NCBI GenBank assembly: GCA_003252375.1 | Contig: QKEJ01000175.1 | Coordinates: forward strand, 1 to 61,824 | DNA: 61,824 bases | Direction: 5' to 3' | DNA from: Halodesulfovibrio sp. | Lineage (GTDB): Bacteria; Desulfobacterota; Desulfovibrionia; Desulfovibrionales; Desulfovibrionaceae | Part shown: one piece after another, positions 51,382 through 59,008 of the stretch | Numbering within the stretch: the stretch's first letter is position 1 | How the letters are laid out: every line of letters begins with the position of its first letter | Program-made: the position numbers and the translations under genes | The notes under the pieces: model-generated | Seen by the model: the letters and a program-made list of their open reading frames with translations, nothing else | The model's database searches: none | Told to the model about the DNA's origin: nothing

Positions 51382-51498
51382 ATGCGCCAGACTCATACTG
51401 CCGTCATGGAGTCCGTCTTGTTTCTGCAACGAATGTATATTGCGACAGGCTTATTCACGTTGTGTGCGCTGTTTTTTCTTCTGTACGCAACAATGTGA
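51382..51498 (+). CDS. Small single-pass membrane protein (38 residues)
   Basis: The reading frame starts with an ATG 6 bases after GGGAG and encodes 38 residues, with a hydrophobic helix (MYIATGLFTLCALFFLLYATM) after a short polar segment MRQTHTAVMESVLFLQR. It ends just before a good terminator. It is the second gene of the unit with the zinc-ribbon protein (10 bp gap). No family is known to me. Small size makes it uncertain, but the ribosome-binding site, operon position and terminator argue for a real gene. Confidence 0.55.
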   Translation: MRQTHTAVMESVLFLQRMYIATGLFTLCALFFLLYATM

Positions 51499-51513
51499 CC
51501 ATCACATGAAAGC

Positions 51514-51538
51514 AAACCCGCCAACAGGCGGGTTTTTT
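51514..51538 (+). terminator. Rho-independent terminator after the zinc-ribbon and small membrane genes
   Basis: Arms AAACCCGCC/GGCGGGTTT around an AACA loop with six T residues, 15 bp after the small membrane gene stop. Confidence 0.92.
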
Positions 51539-51662
51539 CTTTGCTAACAAGCCTCCCATCGTCATAAAAGACTAAAGTATCCCCGCATCCATGCCGATAT
51601 GAAGGGCAAGCTCACGCCACCGTTCTCCCCCGTACGGGTGGCACAACAGCGAGGCCCTGACC

Positions 51663-52862
51663 ATGAAAAAACAGAAAGAACCTCTCTTTGCGTCCGTACT
51701 CGTCCTCGCCGGACTGGACGGCGTTGCTTCCATAGACCGGAGTGCCCTGCACGGCATGGGCGTCCGCCATGTGCGCATCATGTCCTCCGGCAAGGAGGCA
51801 GCACACCTGCTGGCACGTCAGGCCCGCGGGGAGCATTCCGACCGGAATGATGCGCCCCCGGTGGACCTTGTCATCTGCGACAGCACCCTTTCCGACATGC
51901 GCGGCATCCAGTTTGTCCGCATTCTGCGCACCCACCCGCGTCTGGCGACCATGCCCGTCATTGTCGCTTCGGCCGGCGCCTCGCGCAAGGAGGTCATTGC
52001 CGCCGTTTCCGCAGGGTGCTCGGGATTTCTGCTGCGCCCCTACACCACCGACGCCTTTGCCGAACAGCTAGAGCTGGCGGCACGCGCCCTGCCCCAAGCA
52101 GGAAACAGGCTCATGGCGCACGCTGCACAGGCCGCACAGGCCATGGACACCCGCGATTTCGAAACCGCGCTTCGCTCGTTCCAGGGTGTGGTCAGCGCAG
52201 CAAAGCCCAAGGCAGAACAGCTGTACGACGAGGGAATGCACCGGCTGGAAGACGGCGACTTCAGTGGCGCCATTACTGCCTTCAACCGGGCCGTACGCCT
52301 GAACGTGCTGTACGCGGAGGCCTATGTGGGACTGGCCCGGGCATGGCGCGCCAAGGGAGAACCGAAGCAGGCCCAGAAGTACCTGCGCCTCGCTGGTGAG
52401 GCCTATTCCCGCCTGCAACGCTTTGCGGAAGCAAGAGGCGTGTTCCAGCAACTGGCCAGGGAACGCCCGAACATGGGCAACCCCCTGACGGGCATGGGAA
52501 CGACCCTTTTGCAGCAGGGCGACTACACGGGCGCGGCCAAGGCCTTTGCGGAAGGCAGCAGGCTTTCTCCGGACACCGACATCAACACCCACATTGCGCG
52601 CGCCTGCCACTTTACGGACAAGCCCGTGGCAACGGCCAAGCATCTCTGCCTTGCCATGGAGCGGCTGGGCGAACAGGCATTGGCGGAACGCGTCTACAAG
52701 CGCCTGCTGGAAGAACCCAAGAAGCCCGACGCCTCCCTCGCGCGGCCGATCCTTTCCCGGTTCCCCCGCCTGCATGAGCTGGTCAGCGTGGTGCGCTACA
52801 CCCTTCGGGCCTACAAGGACGCACCGGCACCGCAGAACCTTGCCGACGACATGGCAGCCTGA
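51663..52862 (+). CDS. Receiver-like domain with TPR repeats
   Basis: The 399-residue protein begins with a receiver-like domain (about 10-145). DLVICDSTLSDMRG carries the candidate phospho-Asp73, MPVIVASAG the switch residue region, and FLLRPYTT ends it. The usual acidic pair after strand 1 is absent and the invariant Lys is Arg, so it is probably not a normal phosphorylation switch. The rest (about 150-380) is tetratricopeptide-type helices, including AEQLYDEGMHRLEDGDFSGAITAFNRAVRLN and GMGTTLLQQGDYTGAAKAFAEGSRLSP. This order suggests a scaffold or adaptor that senses a partner. It is monocistronic with its own terminator. Confidence 0.85.
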   Translation: MKKQKEPLFASVLVLAGLDGVASIDRSALHGMGVRHVRIMSSGKEAAHLLARQARGEHSDRNDAPPVDLVICDSTLSDMRGIQFVRILRTHPRLATMPVIVASAGASRKEVIAAVSAGCSGFLLRPYTTDAFAEQLELAARALPQAGNRLMAHAAQAAQAMDTRDFETALRSFQGVVSAAKPKAEQLYDEGMHRLEDGDFSGAITAFNRAVRLNVLYAEAYVGLARAWRAKGEPKQAQKYLRLAGEAYSRLQRFAEARGVFQQLARERPNMGNPLTGMGTTLLQQGDYTGAAKAFAEGSRLSPDTDINTHIARACHFTDKPVATAKHLCLAMERLGEQALAERVYKRLLEEPKKPDASLARPILSRFPRLHELVSVVRYTLRAYKDAPAPQNLADDMAA

Positions 52863-52874
52863 CAACGACACAAC

Positions 52875-52901
52875 AAAGGCCGGGATTGCTCCCGGCCTTT
52901 T
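52875..52901. terminator. Rho-independent terminator between the REC-TPR and darP genes
   Basis: Eleven-base arms AAAGGCCGGGA and complement with a TTGC loop and T-run on the plus strand (A-run on the other side). It can serve both convergent genes. Confidence 0.87.
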
Positions 52902-52943
52902 CTTTCATGCAAACCGTCTCCAGGGCCCCTGGGCCCGAAGGGA

Positions 52944-53474
52944 TCAGTTATCCGTTTCAAGCTCCCGCAGGTAGCGGAACAGCGCGCGGGCGGACTTGGC
53001 AGGCTTGCCCGCAGTCTGCTCCTTGCGGCTGTTGCGCACGAGCTGGCGAAGATACTGCAGGTCCGCGCCCGGATAGGCTTCCAGAACATCTTCCAGAGCC
53101 CCGTCACGCTCCTGCACAAGGTCGTCCCGCAGGCGTTCCAGATGCTGGAAGTCCGCAGCGGCCGCAGCACGCCCTGCATGGTAGTCACTCAGGCGGGCTT
53201 CAATATCGGTGGTATCAATGTCGCGCAGCAGCCTGCCGATGAACTGCATCTGCCTGCGCCGGGCCTCATGCTTGGAGGCCTTGAAATATTCCTCAAAGGC
53301 GTCTTCCACGGCCTTGGGCAATCCGAAGGTGCGAATGGCAGAAAGCGGCATGCGCGCCAGATCCTCACCAATCTTCTGGCGGGCCGTGCTCCGGCGCTTC
53401 TTTTCGGACCGGCTCAGATAGCCGTCATCCTGCTCTTCATCAAAAGGCTCGAAACTGTCGAACTGGTCAGTCAT
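52944..53474 (-). CDS. darP: Ribosome-associated protein DarP (YjgA)
   Basis: The 176-residue protein matches the YjgA/DarP family, which binds late 50S ribosome intermediates. The N-terminal acidic segment is followed by LSRSEKKRRSTARQKIGEDL, and then the conserved LSAIRTFGLPKAVEDAF. The KHEARRRQMQFIGRLLRD block matches the family and the C-terminal helical part includes RLRDDLVQERDGALEDVLEAYPGADLQYLRQLVRNSRKEQ. It is highly charged and helical as expected. The gene is convergent to the REC-TPR gene and downstream of the two small paralogous genes on the same strand, but separated from them by a terminator. Confidence 0.9.
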   Translation of the reverse strand: MTDQFDSFEPFDEEQDDGYLSRSEKKRRSTARQKIGEDLARMPLSAIRTFGLPKAVEDAFEEYFKASKHEARRRQMQFIGRLLRDIDTTDIEARLSDYHAGRAAAAADFQHLERLRDDLVQERDGALEDVLEAYPGADLQYLRQLVRNSRKEQTAGKPAKSARALFRYLRELETDN

Positions 53475-53558
53475 GATTCCTCCACTGCCAAGCCCTGTAC
53501 GCTACGGCACGCGCTACGTCCAGTACCGGCTTAGCCGCGTTCCCGGCGCACGGACCTG

Positions 53559-53581
53559 AAAAAGGCGGCCAGACGGCCGCC
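53559..53581 (-). terminator. Rho-independent terminator of the paralogous gene pair
   Basis: Arms GGCGGCC/GGCCGCC with an AGAC loop, followed on the minus strand by five T residues, 15 bp after the end of the downstream paralogue. It ends the two-gene unit before darP. Confidence 0.82.
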
Positions 53582-53596
53582 CCGCACATCGTTGCA

Positions 53597-53923
53597 TCAT
53601 GATGCGTCCCGCTCCGGCGCCACCGGCTGCCACATGGCGGACGGCAGCTCCACGCTGATTTCCACGTCCCGTTCCGGCACCGAGAGCACCAGAACAAGGA
53701 TACCGGATGGCACAAGGCAGAATACGTACTGGAACAGCCTGTCATGGATAACGGAAGGCGGCACACCGGCCTCCGCGGCCACCTCCTGAGCGGCCTGTTG
53801 CAGGACCTCGGCCGCATCGGAGTGCAGGGCCAGACGGTCCGGGTCCACAATGACAACCCGTTGTTCCGGTCGCTGCACCTGCAACCGCAGGCGGATATAT
53901 TCCTGACGCATGGGAATCTGCAT
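53597..53923 (-). CDS. Uncharacterised protein, second member of a paralogous pair
   Basis: The 108-residue protein has no signal peptide or membrane segment, and no family that I recognise. It starts MQIPMRQEYIRLRLQ. It has an alpha/beta-looking core, with strand AVVIVD-like at the N-terminus, a helix, then VPSGILVLVLSVPERDVEISVELPSAMW near the C-terminus. Residues aligned with the neighbour at 54001-54336 are ungapped over 79 positions, with 25 identical by my count, including LF, C, PSG, LVL, PE, ELP and MW. AGGAG precedes the ATG at 53923. It follows the neighbour by 77 bp and shares its promoter. Confidence 0.7.
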   Translation of the reverse strand: MQIPMRQEYIRLRLQVQRPEQRVVIVDPDRLALHSDAAEVLQQAAQEVAAEAGVPPSVIHDRLFQYVFCLVPSGILVLVLSVPERDVEISVELPSAMWQPVAPERDAS

Positions 53924-54000
53924 GCCACTGCTCCTTGCCGTCATTTCAGAGATAAGCGCGCGGCTCCGATCGTCAAGCGTCCTTTCCCATGACCGGCCCC

Positions 54001-54336
54001 TCAGTTGACGTAGCGGCTTTCTCCCTTGAACATCCACATGCGGGCGGGAAGCTCCGCAAAGAGCTCAAGGCCATGCTCGGGCATGTAAATGGCCAGCACC
54101 AGAGTCCCCGAAGGCTCCACGCAATACATGTTCTCGAACAGGTGCTCCACAACCGCCTGCCCGTCCAGCCCCATGGCCTTGGCCACCTTGTGTGCGGACA
54201 GGGCAATGGCGCGCTTTCCCTCCATAATGATGAGAATGTCGCCCGCATTCACATGCACGGCACGCTGCCCTCTGTATACGGCCTCGACACGCTCCACGAC
54301 CTGAGTGACGATATGGTTATGTTCCTGTTGCTGCAT
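54001..54336 (-). CDS. Uncharacterised protein, first member of a paralogous pair
   Basis: The 111-residue protein, starting MQQQEHNHIVTQVVERVEAVYRG, has no known family that I can name. It aligns with the neighbour at 53597-53923 without a gap over 79 residues, with shared residues concentrated in LF...C.EPSG.LVL and ELPARMW. The charged C-terminus is FKGESRYVN. The ATG at 54336 has a strong AAAGGAGG upstream, and a sigma-54-type promoter lies 47-63 bp before it. The gene is cytoplasmic in appearance. It is divergent from the THI5-like/GGDEF sensor gene, with 268 bp between the starts. Confidence 0.72.
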   Translation of the reverse strand: MQQQEHNHIVTQVVERVEAVYRGQRAVHVNAGDILIIMEGKRAIALSAHKVAKAMGLDGQAVVEHLFENMYCVEPSGTLVLAIYMPEHGLELFAELPARMWMFKGESRYVN

Positions 54337-54383
54337 GGCTGCCTCCTTTGGCACGCATGAGCGTGCAGTCCTGTACGTCACAA

Positions 54384-54399
54384 TGCAACTGTGATACCA
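54384..54399 (-). promoter_or_regulatory. Sigma-54 (RpoN)-type promoter for the paralogous gene pair
   Basis: On the minus strand TGGTATCACAGTTGCA fits TGGCACG-N4-TTGCA with exact spacing: TGG at -24 and TTGCA at -12 are perfect. It is about 48 bp upstream of the ATG at 54336. Transcription from it would need an RpoN activator. Confidence 0.7.
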
Positions 54400-54604
54400 C
54401 ATTAAAAATCCCCTACTCCGGCGGCACCATAGCCATGCTTCATTACGGGAAAGATCTCACAAGCCGGATTTCGGACGCCGGGAGCGCCACCGCGGACGTG
54501 CCATGCGGAAATAATTGCTCCCTGCCGCTAATTGACACAGACATGGCCTCCACATAGTGTACAGTTATCTACTACACATCCATCAGCATCCACGGATACG
54601 GCGC

Positions 54605-56638
54605 ATGCATACCTTCCCTTCCCGCAATTCGACCCATTCCGGAAACGCACTGCCACGCCCGTGGATACGACACATGGCGGTCCTTCTGCTGCTGCTTCTT
54701 CCGGCCACGGCGCTCGCAGCACACCACCAGGTCACCCTTCAGCTTCACTGGCAGAACCAATTCGAATTTGCCGGCTATTACGCAGCTCTGGAGCATGGCT
54801 TCTACAGGGATGCCGGGCTTGATGTCACCATCCGCGAAGGGGGCCCCGGCGTTGTCCCCCTTACCCAGATGCTGCAGGGAAAAGCTGATTTCTGTGTCGG
54901 CGGTTCCGAACTGCTCCTCGCCCGGCTGCGCGGCCAGCCCGTTGTTGCCGTTGCCGCCATCTTTCAGCATTCCGCATCCACCCTGCTGGTCCGTGCCGAT
55001 TCGGGCATCTACACCCCGCAGGACCTTGGCGGGCGGGTCGTGGAAATGGGAGATCTGGAAAGCGATGCGGAAATCTTCGCTCTGCTCATGAACGAAGGAA
55101 TCACCGCCGACAAGTTCATCCATGTCCCCTCTTCCTTCACCATGGACAACATCGTGGGCAAGAAGGTCGAGGCGCTGTCCAGCTACCTTTCCAACCAGCC
55201 GTATTTCCTGAAAAAGGCTTCCATTCCCTACCGGCTTATCCGTCCCCTCTGGTACGGCATCGACTTCTACGGCGACTCCCTGTTCACTACGGAAACCTAT
55301 GCGGCCAGAAATCCGGGCATTGTCGACGCCTTTGCCCAGGCGACCCTGAAGGGGTGGGCCTATGCGCTGGGGCATCCCGATGAGCTGATCCGGACCATCG
55401 CCTCCAAGTACCCGCCATCCCTTATTCCCCGGACACAGGAGCACCTGTGGTTCGAGTACCAGGAGATAAAGAAGCTCGTCATGCCCACGGTCATCGAGAT
55501 CGGGCATATGAACCCGGGCCGGTTTAGGCACATGGCGGACACCTTTGTCCAGTTGGGGCTGGCAAAGCCGGGGTATGACCTCAGGAACTTCGTCTACCAG
55601 CCGCAGGATACCGGGCTGGACCTTACCACATGGCAGGCGCAGGTTGCGCTGTACGGCCTGCCGCTCATCGCCATCCTGCTCCTGTTCGCCCTCCTGTGCC
55701 GTTCACGCATCCGCCGGGAAAGCAACCTGCGGGTCAAGGCAGAGGACCATGCACAGACCATGACCTTCCGCCTTGAACAGGCCCTTTCCTCTCTGCAGGC
55801 AGGTTACTGGGAATGGGATCTCGAACGGGACGAACTCTACATTGACGCCAGGACAGCGGGATTTCTCAAGCTCGGCACCGCCGCAGTGGAAATGACCTCC
55901 ACAGACGCGGAAAACACACCCCTGTCTCATGCGGGCCCCTTTTTCGGGCACCTGCGCACGGCCCTTGCCGACAACGCCGCCAGCATCGTCTTTACCATCA
56001 ACGTCACGGACCGCCCCCCCCGCTGGCTCAATGTGCGGGGCGACATCCATCGAGCACGAGAGGGACACATCACCCGCCTTGCCGGAACCGTGACGGACGG
56101 AACAGTCCTGCAGAAATGCCTGAGAGACCTGCAGACCCTTTCCATGACGGATTCCGCCAGCGGCGCATCCAACCGCAGGCTGTTCTTCCGGCAGGCCGAG
56201 CAGCTCTTCGTCCATGCGCAGGAACAGGGAACCCCGGTCAGCGTCGCGCTGATTGAGATCGACCAGATACAGAGCCTGACGGAAGACGGAGGTCTTCTGG
56301 CGCTGGATTCCCTGCTGAAGGATTTTTCGGGCGTTCTGGAAGCGACCGTGCGCGCCAGTGATGTGGTGGCCCGTATCGGCAACGAAGAGTTCTTCGTACT
56401 TTTCCCCGACACGGACAAGGCGCATGCCCGCACCGTGATGGAGACCCTGCGCACCAGTGTCGATGACGCCACCTTCCATGTAGGGAATGACGAAACCCGC
56501 ATCACCTTCTCGGCCGGCGTTGCGGACTGTACCGAACTTCCGGCCACGGACTTCCGCCCCCGGGCTCTGATCTCGCTCGCGGACAGACGGCTGCACACGG
56601 CGCGCGCCTCGGGGCGGGACAGGATCATCGCCGACTAG
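54605..56638 (+). CDS. Membrane sensor: THI5/NMT1-like periplasmic domain with degenerate GGDEF
   Basis: The protein (about 677 residues) has an N-terminal signal or anchor (MAVLLLLLLPATALA, about 24-38) and a large periplasmic NMT1/THI5-like binding domain (about 40-350, with LQLHWQNQFEFAGYYAALEHGFYRDAGL). A membrane helix follows (GLPLIAILLLFALL, about 357-370), then a PAS-like region and a C-terminal GGDEF-type domain (about 515-677). The GGDEF signature is GNEEF, in VARIGNEEFFVLF, with the RxxD (RASD) before it. The early metal-binding motif is also atypical (IEIDQIQSLTED). Cyclic-di-GMP synthesis is therefore doubtful. The start is uncertain: GTG 54557, ATG 54605 or ATG 54674 are possible. 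Confidence 0.8.
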   Translation: MHTFPSRNSTHSGNALPRPWIRHMAVLLLLLLPATALAAHHQVTLQLHWQNQFEFAGYYAALEHGFYRDAGLDVTIREGGPGVVPLTQMLQGKADFCVGGSELLLARLRGQPVVAVAAIFQHSASTLLVRADSGIYTPQDLGGRVVEMGDLESDAEIFALLMNEGITADKFIHVPSSFTMDNIVGKKVEALSSYLSNQPYFLKKASIPYRLIRPLWYGIDFYGDSLFTTETYAARNPGIVDAFAQATLKGWAYALGHPDELIRTIASKYPPSLIPRTQEHLWFEYQEIKKLVMPTVIEIGHMNPGRFRHMADTFVQLGLAKPGYDLRNFVYQPQDTGLDLTTWQAQVALYGLPLIAILLLFALLCRSRIRRESNLRVKAEDHAQTMTFRLEQALSSLQAGYWEWDLERDELYIDARTAGFLKLGTAAVEMTSTDAENTPLSHAGPFFGHLRTALADNAASIVFTINVTDRPPRWLNVRGDIHRAREGHITRLAGTVTDGTVLQKCLRDLQTLSMTDSASGASNRRLFFRQAEQLFVHAQEQGTPVSVALIEIDQIQSLTEDGGLLALDSLLKDFSGVLEATVRASDVVARIGNEEFFVLFPDTDKAHARTVMETLRTSVDDATFHVGNDETRITFSAGVADCTELPATDFRPRALISLADRRLHTARASGRDRIIAD

Positions 56639-56647
56639 CCGCACGGT

Positions 56648-57163
56648 ATGGGCACGAACGGGACAGCCATGCACAGACGCCTATCCGAAACCATTGCACG
56701 GTACATCAGGGTTGCTCCCTTCCCTCATGCCACAACGCTGAGCATGGTGGGCCTGGCCCTGCTGTGCAGCGCGGAAGGTGGATATGAAACAGGACTCGGG
56801 AACACGACAACGGGCACCCTGTTCCGGATTCTCGCCGCTCTGTTCGCCTGGGGGGGCTGCCTGTGCCAGGCGGATGCGCTTTCCCGTTTCAGGGAATTCA
56901 AGCGGGTGCGATCCATCATCCGCCGCTACGGCTTCACACCCCGCGTCCTGCGCCCGGTCTCCAGCTCGCGCTGCCAGCGGGACGCCGCCCTGCTTGCCGC
57001 CTCGGAAACCGGATTCCGCAACCAGGCGATCCACCATTTCAAGACCCTGGGCTACCGCTGGTACCACATCCTGCCTGACAGCATCGTGGCCAATCCCCTG
57101 CATTTCTTCCATCCGGAATTCCTGCGCTCCACGTTCCTCCCCCGCAGGGGAACCGAGGAGTAA
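56648..57163 (+). CDS. Hypothetical membrane-associated protein
   Basis: The 171-residue protein has no recognised family. There are two moderately hydrophobic segments (about 30-41, TLSMVGLALLCS, and 58-74, LFRILAALFAWGGCLCQ), then a basic, helical C-terminal half. It has a GYRWYHILPDSIVANPLHFFHPEFLRSTFLP block (about 134-164) rich in aromatic residues and prolines. There are several cysteines. It begins 9 bp after the sensor stop codon, so it is probably in the same transcript. The start may be the ATG at 56669. A hairpin (CGGCAGG/CCTGCCG, 57165-57180) lies right after the stop. Confidence 0.6.
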   Translation: MGTNGTAMHRRLSETIARYIRVAPFPHATTLSMVGLALLCSAEGGYETGLGNTTTGTLFRILAALFAWGGCLCQADALSRFREFKRVRSIIRRYGFTPRVLRPVSSSRCQRDAALLAASETGFRNQAIHHFKTLGYRWYHILPDSIVANPLHFFHPEFLRSTFLPRRGTEE

Positions 57164-57164
57164 G

Positions 57165-57217
57165 CGGCAGGAGCCTGCCGGTCCCGCCATGCCACAAAAA
57201 CCTCCTCTTTCAGGAGG
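57165..57217 (+). promoter_or_regulatory. Two adjacent hairpins between the hypothetical and lactonase genes
   Basis: The first hairpin (57165-57180) follows the stop of the preceding gene directly. The second, CCTCCT-CTTTC-AGGAGG (57201-57217), can hide the AGGAGG that precedes a 15-codon reading frame. On the minus strand the second is followed by five T residues, so it could also be a minus-strand terminator. Confidence 0.45.
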
Positions 57218-57224
57218 AGATATC

Positions 57225-57272
57225 ATGACAGCCTGCTGCAAAGTGCTTATACTCCTCCCGTTGCACCTGTAA
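57225..57272 (+). CDS. Possible 15-residue leader peptide before the lactonase gene
   Basis: The frame MTACCKVLILLPLHL follows AGGAGG (57212-57217) at a 7-base spacing and ends in TAA, 19 bases before the lactonase ATG. The ribosome-binding site can pair with the upstream CCTCCT. No family can be assigned to a peptide this short; it may be a regulatory leader or a chance frame. Confidence 0.35.
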   Translation: MTACCKVLILLPLHL

Positions 57273-57291
57273 TCTGCGCACGGAGTAAGAC

Positions 57292-58038
57292 ATGCAGTAC
57301 ACGATTCATCCCATCGTCATGGGTTCAAAGGTATTCGACAAGGGCATGATGACCTATCAGCACGACTACGGTCAAAGCTACACCATCCCCATATATTGCT
57401 GGTACATAGAAGGCGGAGACAAGAAAATCCTCATAGATACCGGCGAGATGCAGCCCATCAAGTCCGAAGACCGCGAACGGGCCATCGGCGGCCCCATCCA
57501 CACCTTCGAAGAGGGGTTGGCAAAGTACGGCCTCGTGCCTGCGGATATCGACATCATCATCCACACCCACCTGCACAACGATCACTGCGAAAACGACTAC
57601 AAATGCGAAAACGCCGAAATCTACGTGCACGAGAAGGAACTGGAACACATCCACAACCCGAACCCCCTCGATTTCCGGTATCTTGAAGACTACATCGAAG
57701 ATGTGGAGGAAAACGGCCAGCTGCGCCTGATCAGCGCTTCGGAACAGGAGATCGTCCCCGGCATCCGTGTACTCCACACCCCGGCGCATACCGAAGGGGG
57801 GCTCAGCGTCTTCATCGAGACCGCCAAGGGCACCGTGGCCATAACCGGGTTCTGCATCATTGACGAAAACCTGAATCCGCCCACCGAGATACGGGCGCAG
57901 GAAATGGAGGTTATCCCTCCAGGAACATGCATCAACCCTGCGGAAAGCTACGAGATCATGCTCAAGGTCAAATCCATGGCGGACATGGTGATTGCCCTGC
58001 ATGAACCCATGTACGCCAGCATGGACTCCATAGGATAA
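57292..58038 (+). CDS. Metallo-beta-lactamase fold protein, N-acyl homoserine lactonase-like
   Basis: The 248-residue protein has the MBL-fold metal-binding motif HTHLHNDHCEND (HxHxDH, about residues 91-96), a later His in HTPAHTEGG, and the Asp/His positions further on (GFCIIDENL). It lacks a signal peptide. The length and the opening segment YTIPIYCWYIEGGDKKILIDTGE are like AttM/AiiB-type lactonases, but many MBL proteins with this look have other substrates. GGAG precedes the ATG. A terminator follows. A possible leader peptide and hairpin lie upstream. Confidence 0.85.
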   Translation: MQYTIHPIVMGSKVFDKGMMTYQHDYGQSYTIPIYCWYIEGGDKKILIDTGEMQPIKSEDRERAIGGPIHTFEEGLAKYGLVPADIDIIIHTHLHNDHCENDYKCENAEIYVHEKELEHIHNPNPLDFRYLEDYIEDVEENGQLRLISASEQEIVPGIRVLHTPAHTEGGLSVFIETAKGTVAITGFCIIDENLNPPTEIRAQEMEVIPPGTCINPAESYEIMLKVKSMADMVIALHEPMYASMDSIG

Positions 58039-58097
58039 CCGGATACGCCCCCTCTTCCGGCAGCCCCCGGACCGGGAGGCCTGCCCCATGCATACAC

Positions 58098-58125
58098 GGC
58101 CCGCCCATACGGCGGGCCATTTTTG
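58098..58125 (+). terminator. Rho-independent terminator of the lactonase gene
   Basis: Arms GGCCCGCC/GGCGGGCC around a 5-base loop, with a five-base T-run, 60 bp after the lactonase stop. Confidence 0.88.
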
Positions 58126-58252
58126 TTCCTTCATGGTTCGCAGGGCGTTATCATGCTTTCTATTCACAGGATGCACGGAATATGGCACTCTGGCCCCGCT
58201 GGACCATCATCATGTTCCCGGCACGCGATGTGCCCAAGCCCAAGGAGTTTCC

Positions 58253-58987
58253 ATGCCCACCTCGACCCAACTTTCCCTCCACGTTGCGGAAACCCCCGCC
58301 GTTCTGGCCCGTCTGGCTGCAGACCTGATCATCGAACGTTGCAAGGAGGCCATACACCGCCGGGGCAACTTCAAGATAGCCCTGTCGGGCGGCAGCACGC
58401 CGACCTCCCTGTTCCGTCTGCTGGCCACACCGGAATACGAAAAATGCCTGCCGTGGGAAAAGGTGCTCTTCTACTGGGTGGACGAACGCTGTGTCGACCC
58501 GGACCACGAAGACAGCAACTATCGCGTCGCCCGGGACGAGCTGCTGCACAAGGTGGCGGCCACCAAGTTCTACCGCATGCGCGGCGAACTGGACCCGACG
58601 GAAGCCGCCATGGGCTACGAATCGCTGCTGCGCCAGCACTTCGACCTCGCGCCCGGCGAACTGCCCCGGTTCGACTGCATCCTGCTGGGCATGGGCGCGG
58701 ACGGCCATACGGCCTCGCTGTTCCCGGAAGAGGAAGGGATAAACATCACTGACAGACTGGTCATCGACCAGCACATCGCCAAGCTGAAAAGCGACCGGCT
58801 GACCCTGACACTGCCCGTGCTGAACAACGCCCGTTGCTGCATCTTCATGATTCAGGGAGCGGAAAAACACGAGGTTCTCGCCAAGGCCCTGAACATTCTC
58901 GGATCGCCCGACCTGCCTGCACAGAAGGTCAAGCCCGTGGACGGGGAGCTTATCTGGGTAGTGGATGAGAGCGCCCGACGCGGATAA
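58253..58987 (+). CDS. pgl: 6-phosphogluconolactonase
   Basis: The 244-residue enzyme of the pentose-phosphate pathway hydrolyses 6-phosphogluconolactone. It has KIALSGGSTPTSLFRLL (sugar-phosphate binding), VLFYWVDERCVDPDHEDSNYR (the active-site WxDER) and FDCILLGMGADGHTASLFPE (GxDGHxASLFP). It is of typical length. AAGGAG lies 4 bases before the ATG at 58253. It is transcribed by itself, convergent with the YigZ gene. Confidence 0.93.
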   Translation: MPTSTQLSLHVAETPAVLARLAADLIIERCKEAIHRRGNFKIALSGGSTPTSLFRLLATPEYEKCLPWEKVLFYWVDERCVDPDHEDSNYRVARDELLHKVAATKFYRMRGELDPTEAAMGYESLLRQHFDLAPGELPRFDCILLGMGADGHTASLFPEEEGINITDRLVIDQHIAKLKSDRLTLTLPVLNNARCCIFMIQGAEKHEVLAKALNILGSPDLPAQKVKPVDGELIWVVDESARRG

Positions 58988-59008
58988 TACGGGCAGGAAA
59001 TACGGGGG

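Noticed and set aside
54337-54604. A thiamine (TPP) riboswitch upstream of the THI5-like sensor
   Set aside because: None of the conserved TPP core elements (such as CTGAGA) were seen in the right order.
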